From the NCBI RefSeq assembly GCF_014648695.1, contig NZ_BMRP01000018.1, positions 1 to 64,000 of the forward strand: DNA of 64,000 nucleotides, written 5' to 3'. A program made the translations under genes and the position numbers. Shown here piece after piece: positions 59,280 to 64,000 of this stretch. This stretch comes from Streptomyces albospinus. Lineage in GTDB: Bacteria; Actinomycetota; Actinomycetes; Streptomycetales; Streptomycetaceae. The stretch's first letter is position 1. Each line of letters begins with the position of its first letter. The notes beneath the pieces were generated by a model. That model searched no databases. It had not been told where the DNA came from and saw only the letters and a program-made list of their open reading frames with translations.

Positions 59280-60301
59280 TGCTCGTCGGCGTCTGCGACT
59301 TTCCTGGTAGCTACGCTTTTCCCCCAGCCGGATACGGCGGGATCGAACGATGGCTTTGGGCGGTCGCGGTAGGCGCCCGTGCCGCAGGCGCCGACGTGCA
59401 TCTCCTTGGGCCGGGATGGCTCCAGGATCTGGAAGCCGACTGGGCCCGCAAGCCGGTTCGCCTTGAAGATGTCACCGCGGGCTCACTGGCCGAGCGTGAG
59501 CTCAAAGCGGCCGGCTATGACCTCCTGGTCGTCGGCCATGAGTACCCGTCACTCCCTGCCTGGGTGCGAACCTGGAGCCAACTGGGCGGGGACGTGGCCA
59601 CGTTCCAGCACTCCCCAGTGTTCCAGCACACCGAATCCGCATTCGACGGCAAGCGGTCCCGGCTGTATTGCTACTCGCCCGAGATGATCGAGCGGTACGC
59701 GGCTCACCAGCCGATCCCTGAGCTTGCTGTTCACCTCGGCCTCAACGAGGAGGAGCCGCCCTCGGCCGCTGGGCAGGATCTTGTGTGGCTGGGTCGAATA
59801 GACGAGGAGAAGGCCCCGCACCTCGCGTTGAGAGCAGCCCAGATACTCGGCCGTCGCATTCGCATCGTTGGGCCTGTCTTCGACGAGGACTACGTACGCC
59901 GGTACGAGAAGCTCTTCACGGCGGATCACGTCGAGGTTGTCGGCGAAGTCGGCGGCCCGGCGAAGACCGCCGCTCTCCGTGACGCGTCGACATTCGTCTA
60001 CACCTACGCGCGTACATACGTGGAAGCTGGAGCCGCAGTGTTCGGCGAGTCCCTGCGAGCTGGAACCCCGATCGCGGCCCTTGTCTGGCGCACGGGGACG
60101 TGCGCTGAAGCCGCCCTGTGTGACCAGACCGGGGCGATCACTGTCGTCGACCCAGGTGTGGACGACGAGACGGCGGCGATCAGCCTCGCTGAGGCCATCG
60201 AGCAGGCCGAGGCCCTCGACCATCGCCAGGTGCAGTCCATCGGGCAGCACCGCTTCGACCCCGCACGGCATTTCGAGGGGATGGCGGCTCGCCCGTGCTG
60301 A
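59279..60301 (+). CDS. GT4-family glycosyltransferase
   Basis: A 340-residue GT-B glycosyltransferase: VGVCDFPGSYAFPPAGYGGI (N-terminal strand and Gly-rich loop), LVWLGRIDEEKAPHLALRAA (GRxxxEKG-like core), and the donor-binding E-x7-E region (YVEAGAAVFGESLRAGTPIA). It would transfer a sugar from an activated nucleotide donor. GTG overlaps the synthetase stop (TAGTG). The acceptor is unknown. Confidence 0.85.
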   Translation: MLVGVCDFPGSYAFPPAGYGGIERWLWAVAVGARAAGADVHLLGPGWLQDLEADWARKPVRLEDVTAGSLAERELKAAGYDLLVVGHEYPSLPAWVRTWSQLGGDVATFQHSPVFQHTESAFDGKRSRLYCYSPEMIERYAAHQPIPELAVHLGLNEEEPPSAAGQDLVWLGRIDEEKAPHLALRAAQILGRRIRIVGPVFDEDYVRRYEKLFTADHVEVVGEVGGPAKTAALRDASTFVYTYARTYVEAGAAVFGESLRAGTPIAALVWRTGTCAEAALCDQTGAITVVDPGVDDETAAISLAEAIEQAEALDHRQVQSIGQHRFDPARHFEGMAARPC

Positions 60302-61272
60302 GTGGCTCCCCGACCACGCAGATCACCGGGGTACTCCGGAAGGCGTTAGGGCCTCACTGGGAGTTCTCCCTCGACGGGGATGCCTTGGAGATCCACCACC
60401 CTGATCGCGGCACCCCGTACCGGCCTCCCCGGCGTCCGCCTTCCTGGGCAGGACTGCTCGGCACGCTCGAAGAGGGCTTCGCTGCACAGGGCATACGACG
60501 GGATGCCTGCCTGCCCCTCCGGTGGGGGCGCGAGACCGAGCTGACCATCTCGGCCGTCCAGGCTCTCGACCCCCTCCTGAAGGAGGGCCGCCCTCACACG
60601 TACCGCCGAGGGTTCATCCCGCAGCCCGTTGTGCGCTTCACGGGCCAGCGCACCGAGTCCGGAGAGCTGCGCGACGGGTTCCTGACCTCGTTCGTCAACG
60701 TCTCCTGTGTCCAGCCCCTAGACGGCGTTGACGGCTACGGGGAGACACTCGACGCCTGGCTGTCGGTGCTGTCCCGACTCGGCTTTCACGCCCGGCACAT
60801 CAGCATCTACGGCCGTGTCCAGGTGTGGCAGCGCCGCCAGGTCAGGGGAATCACCCTGCGGTTTCGGCACCTGGACCTCACCCTCGGCGACATCGTTCTC
60901 CTCTGGCACGCCGAACACCCACAGCGCCTGGCGGTCGACCTGGGAACGAGCCTTGAACGCTTGGCCTGGGCGCGCACGCGAGAGGCATGGCCCAGGCTCG
61001 TCTTCGGGCCGCTCGCCGAAGCAGCGCCCATGGCGACCCTCGACGCCATACGCACCGCGACCCTGTTGCTCGGAAGCGGCATCAGGCCCGCGCCGAGAGG
61101 TGCCGGGGGCATAACTCGCCGAGTCATCGGCACAATCGACCATGAGCAAGTGCGGCTGGGCGTAAGCGCCGCAGTTCGGTCATCCCACCAGTACTGGACG
61201 AACTTCGAACCGCTCCCCACTCCCTGGCCGGCAGTAGCTGCCAGCATTGAGGGCGAGTGCAGCCGCACCTGA
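60295..61272 (+). CDS. unknown protein, faint resemblance to an AlaRS catalytic core
   Basis: A 325-residue protein. A central region with IPQPVVRFTGQ, then FLTSFVNVSCVQPLDG and GETLDAWLSVLSRLGFHARH follows the order of the AlaRS motifs (Q-x-x-x-R, then TFFEMLGNFS-like, then AWE-LT-GL-like). It lacks the editing and C-terminal domains and several adenylate-binding residues look changed, so it may be a degenerate aminoacyl-transfer domain or an unrelated fold. GTG overlaps the glycosyltransferase end by 7 bp, so it belongs to the operon. Confidence 0.5.
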   Translation: MLSGSPTTQITGVLRKALGPHWEFSLDGDALEIHHPDRGTPYRPPRRPPSWAGLLGTLEEGFAAQGIRRDACLPLRWGRETELTISAVQALDPLLKEGRPHTYRRGFIPQPVVRFTGQRTESGELRDGFLTSFVNVSCVQPLDGVDGYGETLDAWLSVLSRLGFHARHISIYGRVQVWQRRQVRGITLRFRHLDLTLGDIVLLWHAEHPQRLAVDLGTSLERLAWARTREAWPRLVFGPLAEAAPMATLDAIRTATLLLGSGIRPAPRGAGGITRRVIGTIDHEQVRLGVSAAVRSSHQYWTNFEPLPTPWPAVAASIEGECSRT

Positions 61273-61274
61273 TC

Positions 61275-62447
61275 TCATATCTTCGTCTGCCCCGGGGAGA
61301 CGCCGCTCGCCTTGCGTTGCCTGCCCTTTGGCGCGGGGCGAAGCTCCGGAAGGTACTTGGCCAGCCGCATCGTGATTGTTTCGCGCAGGCGACCGACAGA
61401 CCCGCCGGTTGCCAGCGCGGCTTCCGGCGAAACGTCCAAGGTGTAGTGGCTGAGGGCGGCTGCATCGGTCCCGATCACGCGCCACAGGTTCAGCGCATTA
61501 GGGGTCTGTGTCTGCGACTGTTCGACGTCGAACACATAGATCCATGCCGGCGGGTTGTCATCGGGCTGCTGACCGTCTTGCACCAGTCGCCACGTGCCGT
61601 CCGTGTGCTGGACCAGATCGGGGCGACCCAAATGCCGCTGCCAGCTCTCCCAGACCGCCCGCGGGATCGCGAAGATACATCCAGCCGAGGCATCGTGCGC
61701 CCCGATCTGAAACTTGAACATCATCTGGTAGAAGGTGCGCTTAAAGGCATTCGCGATATTGGGACCCTCAATGCCTTCTGCGAGCCACTGAGGGTGGGAC
61801 GCGACACTCTCCCCGAACTCCCCCTTATGCGCGTGACGCGCCCAGCGAAGAAGCTCCACAGACTTCCTGTATGTACCGTGGAAGTCCATGGTCTGGATTT
61901 CGAAGATCCCGTACCGACCCACGGTTAGCGCACCACCGGAGTCGGACTTCATCTCGATCATTGTTGCATCGAAGGAGAATTCGGGGGATCGATCTGTGGG
62001 ACTGATCGAGATTTCCCCGCCGAGCTTGTTCTGGAAGTAGACGATCGAGGGCTTTCCGTCAGCGACACGCTTGCGCAGCTCGTCGGCCGCACCCTTGTCC
62101 GCCAGAACAGTGGCCGCGATGATCTTCACGTCGTCGCCTGCGGTATACCCGAAGAGTCGGTGCGCAGCATCTTGAAGCATCGAGTCATCCAGGGCGCGGA
62201 ACGGACATGCCAGCCAGTCCTGGCGGGTTCCGTTGCTCGTGCTGCTAATTGTGCAGACACCCTTGGAATTCTTCTGTTTGACGCAGTCGGTGTTCTTTCC
62301 GGTCGCCCTAGTGATGAACGGGCAACGCTCGGCCTCCTGGTCACTGAGGCTCTCCGGCGTCTCGGCGACTATCGGAAAAACGCGATGCCCGAACCACTCG
62401 CCGATGACATTATTCGCCGCCTTGTTGGCGGCACCTCCCCCGGTCAA
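61275..62447 (-). CDS. NotI-like type II restriction endonuclease
   Basis: A 390-residue protein. Four cysteines (C42 in ERCPF, C55, C65 in GVC, C81 in ACPFR) match the metal-binding cluster described for NotI. The nuclease core has Asp160 (SFDATMIEM), Glu183 and Gln185 (IFEIQTMDFHGTY), the Asp-Glu-x-Gln pattern of NotI at almost the same positions. It cuts unmodified DNA, protecting the lysogen. The recognition site is not predictable from sequence, but NotI relatives favour long GC-rich sites. It ends 2 bp from the convergent cargo operon and follows its methyltransferase by 3 bp. Confidence 0.8.
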   Translation of the reverse strand: MTGGGAANKAANNVIGEWFGHRVFPIVAETPESLSDQEAERCPFITRATGKNTDCVKQKNSKGVCTISSTSNGTRQDWLACPFRALDDSMLQDAAHRLFGYTAGDDVKIIAATVLADKGAADELRKRVADGKPSIVYFQNKLGGEISISPTDRSPEFSFDATMIEMKSDSGGALTVGRYGIFEIQTMDFHGTYRKSVELLRWARHAHKGEFGESVASHPQWLAEGIEGPNIANAFKRTFYQMMFKFQIGAHDASAGCIFAIPRAVWESWQRHLGRPDLVQHTDGTWRLVQDGQQPDDNPPAWIYVFDVEQSQTQTPNALNLWRVIGTDAAALSHYTLDVSPEAALATGGSVGRLRETITMRLAKYLPELRPAPKGRQRKASGVSPGQTKI

Positions 62448-62450
62448 CTG

Positions 62451-63476
62451 CTATTCCCCTACTCCGTCGTCGAATGAAAGCTGCTCTTGCTGAAGTGCAG
62501 CTGCCGCATTTTTCACGGCGGCCTGATGGAAAGACTCTCCCAGTTCAAATCCGATGGCGTTGCGACCTGTGGACGCGGCGACAGAAAGCGACCTACCGGT
62601 CCCACAGAACGGATCGAGCACAGTCCCCCCGGGAGGGCACGACGTCAGGATTCGCGGCTTGATGAGGTCGATAGGGAACGTGGCAGAGTGGCCGTCAGAG
62701 CCGGACCGGACGCCGGTCTTGACTACGTCACACGCTCCCTCCTCCGCTTCATCGACGTCGTAGTACACGACGTCTTGCGCTCCACCCTCGACTTCTTCGA
62801 AGTCGTAGTAGTACTTGGCACGACCTTCCTTCGGTCGCTTCACGAAGTGGAAGAAGTGTTCGTGCGTCAGGCGAAGTCGATCCTTTTCCGGCCGAGGGGG
62901 AACGTTCGGCTTGTGCCAGATGAGGTCATTTCGCAGGATCCACCGAAGGTCCTGCATCGCAATGGCGAAGCGGGCGGGGATGAGGAGCATCTGCTTCTCC
63001 TGACGGTACCCACCCATCGGCGTACGCCGTCGCGAGCGCGGGTTGTCGCCGAGCCCTTGGCGCCCGTCATGGCGAATGCTGGACCAACGGGCAAAGTAGG
63101 TGTCGCCGATGTTGATCCACATGCTGCCCTGGGGCTTCAGCGCTGCGGCGCCTCGCTGGAGGATCTCGACGAGGTGGCCGATGAACCACTCCGGAAGCGG
63201 CTCCAGTCCGAGCACCCCGCCGTGCTTCCGGTACCACTCGTAGGGCGGCACGTCCGTCTGTACTCGCGAACTGTCCTCAGCGAGCCACTCCTTGAGGATC
63301 TCCTCGTTGTGCTCCAGGCCATAGCTGCGGAGGCCCCAATAAGGCGGGGAGGTGATCAACAGGTCGACAGACTCCGGAGGAAGGTCCGCCATGAGGTCAT
63401 AGGCGTCCCCACGGTGGACCTTGATCCGAGCACCGCTCGGGCCCTCGTTCGCCTCGGGCGTTGTGCTCTGAGTCAT
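62451..63476 (-). CDS. DNA methyltransferase of the NotI-like system (N4-cytosine or N6-adenine, beta class)
   Basis: A 341-residue beta-class enzyme: motif IV comes first (LLITSPPYWGLRSYG, S43-P-P-Y-W47) and the SAM motif I last (VLDPFCGTGRSLSVAASTGR near residue 300). An SPPY motif is more usual for N4-cytosine than for N6-adenine enzymes. A long target-recognition region lies between. ATG at 63476 has AGAAGAG in front; longer upstream frames lack support. It is transcribed ahead of the endonuclease, which lets protection precede cutting. Confidence 0.85.
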   Translation of the reverse strand: MTQSTTPEANEGPSGARIKVHRGDAYDLMADLPPESVDLLITSPPYWGLRSYGLEHNEEILKEWLAEDSSRVQTDVPPYEWYRKHGGVLGLEPLPEWFIGHLVEILQRGAAALKPQGSMWINIGDTYFARWSSIRHDGRQGLGDNPRSRRRTPMGGYRQEKQMLLIPARFAIAMQDLRWILRNDLIWHKPNVPPRPEKDRLRLTHEHFFHFVKRPKEGRAKYYYDFEEVEGGAQDVVYYDVDEAEEGACDVVKTGVRSGSDGHSATFPIDLIKPRILTSCPPGGTVLDPFCGTGRSLSVAASTGRNAIGFELGESFHQAAVKNAAAALQQEQLSFDDGVGE

Positions 63477-63516
63477 CTCTTCTACCTGTGCTACCACGCA
63501 GAGCAGCCTAGAGGGT

Positions 63517-64000
63517 CTATCGGACAGTGGCGAACAAGTGGGCACTACTCTGGCCCGCCAGACCAGGCTCCTCCGCATGTCGGACAACCGCGTCAGCGTC
63601 GTCCGAGCGCGCCGAGATGACGGCCTCGACGACCTCACCTATCGCAACCCGCGGGATGTTGTCGTGGCCCTCGACAGTCTCGATCTCGGTGACAGCCGTC
63701 ACCGTGTCCGTCTGGGGGTCGGTGACGGTCACTGCGACCGTGGCGGGCAGGGCGTCCGGGGTCTGCTCAACGGGTGCCGTGACCTCCACGGTAACGGTCA
63801 TGTTGTCGGCCATCTGCGATTCCGCGGTGACCGTCACCGTTCCCTCTTCGGGTTCGTGAACGACATCCCATGTCGGCTTGGTGCTGGGGTCAGCGACTTG
63901 GGCCATCCAAAGCCGGAACGGGAGCAGGTCGCCGATCACCTTCTCCACCTGGTCGGGAATGAACGCGTCGAGTTCGTCGGTGAGCTTGCGATTCTCCTTG
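63517..64000 (-). CDS. hypothetical protein, C-terminal part (runs off window edge)
   Basis: The frame is open to the window end and finishes at 63517. The visible part has a helical N-terminal piece (KENRKLTDELDAFIPDQVEK), then a Thr/Val-rich beta region (TVTVEVTAPVEQTPDALP) and a helical end. The Thr/Val pattern recalls the small protein at 16707-16943. No family recognised; the true start lies beyond the window. Confidence 0.5.
   Translation of the reverse strand, partial: KENRKLTDELDAFIPDQVEKVIGDLLPFRLWMAQVADPSTKPTWDVVHEPEEGTVTVTAESQMADNMTVTVEVTAPVEQTPDALPATVAVTVTDPQTDTVTAVTEIETVEGHDNIPRVAIGEVVEAVISARSDDADAVVRHAEEPGLAGQSSAHLFATVR

Noticed and set aside
62540..62560. GTTCAAATCC, a tRNA T-arm-like sequence
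   Set aside because: No acceptor or anticodon stem surrounds it, and it lies within the coding sequence of the methyltransferase.

Overview
The window is high-GC actinobacterial DNA, almost certainly Streptomyces: codons end mostly in G or C, TTG and GTG starts are common, many adjacent genes overlap as ATGA, GTGA or TTGA, and the protein families are streptomycete. It holds a long tailed-phage genome of siphovirus type, apparently an integrated prophage, with older mobile-element debris on its left and a large cargo segment on its right.

Region 1 (1-10155) is an accessory zone. A tyrosine integrase cut off just after its first catalytic arginine runs off the left edge, next to an intact excisionase. 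Then come a gene-poor stretch with a ten-fold 9-bp repeat, a resolvase-like protein, a frameshifted XRE/TPR regulator followed by a frameshifted SLOG-like gene, a regulator/membrane-protein pair with a palindromic operator, a PD-(D/E)XK-type protein, and a ParB-like protein. Seven ATCCAGCM repeats (9863-10153) lead into a second, complete integrase and probably mark its attP/attL arm region.

Region 2 (10156-23329, minus strand) is the leftward operon: integrase, excisionase, many small zinc-ribbon proteins, a dNMP kinase, a C5-cytosine methyltransferase fused to an unknown domain, a DUF2786 protein, a membrane-anchored protein and a HTH protein. Three intergenic spacers carry one structured element with compensating stem changes and an invariant loop. 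The long leader (20353-21550) has two good promoters, a strong hairpin and a sequence resembling the actinobacterial rRNA antitermination box.

Region 3 (23709-44208, plus strand) is the virion and lysis module: HNH endonuclease, terminase small subunit, terminase large subunit (broken by an in-frame stop at its P-loop), portal, MuF-like protein, scaffold, capsid, head-tail connectors, tail tube, frameshifted tail chaperones, a 1364-residue tape measure, Dit, Gp37-like, collagen-like and S74 fibre proteins, amidase endolysin and holin candidate. A bidirectional terminator closes it.

Region 4 (44261-52610) holds an immunity-repressor candidate and the replication/recombination genes: RecB/Cas4-like nuclease, OB-fold-like protein, RecA/DnaB-like ATPase, PD-(D/E)XK resolvase, split primase, metallophosphoesterase and a possible late regulator. 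Thirteen copies of an asymmetric 17-mer (consensus GAWTGCGAGATCTTGAC), mostly in the direction of local transcription and often on a promoter, look like repressor sites of the mycobacteriophage L5 stoperator type.

Region 5 (52674-64000) is cargo: a divergent HTH/TPR regulator and a tight operon of two aminoglycoside-phosphotransferase-like kinases, a 23-codon ORF, an archaeal-type S-adenosylmethionine synthetase, a histidine phosphatase, a complete seryl-tRNA synthetase, a GT4 glycosyltransferase and a protein faintly resembling an AlaRS core. I recognise no described pathway of this composition. A NotI-like endonuclease/methyltransferase pair follows, then the end of an unknown gene. No right attachment site was identified, so whether the cargo lies inside the prophage is open.
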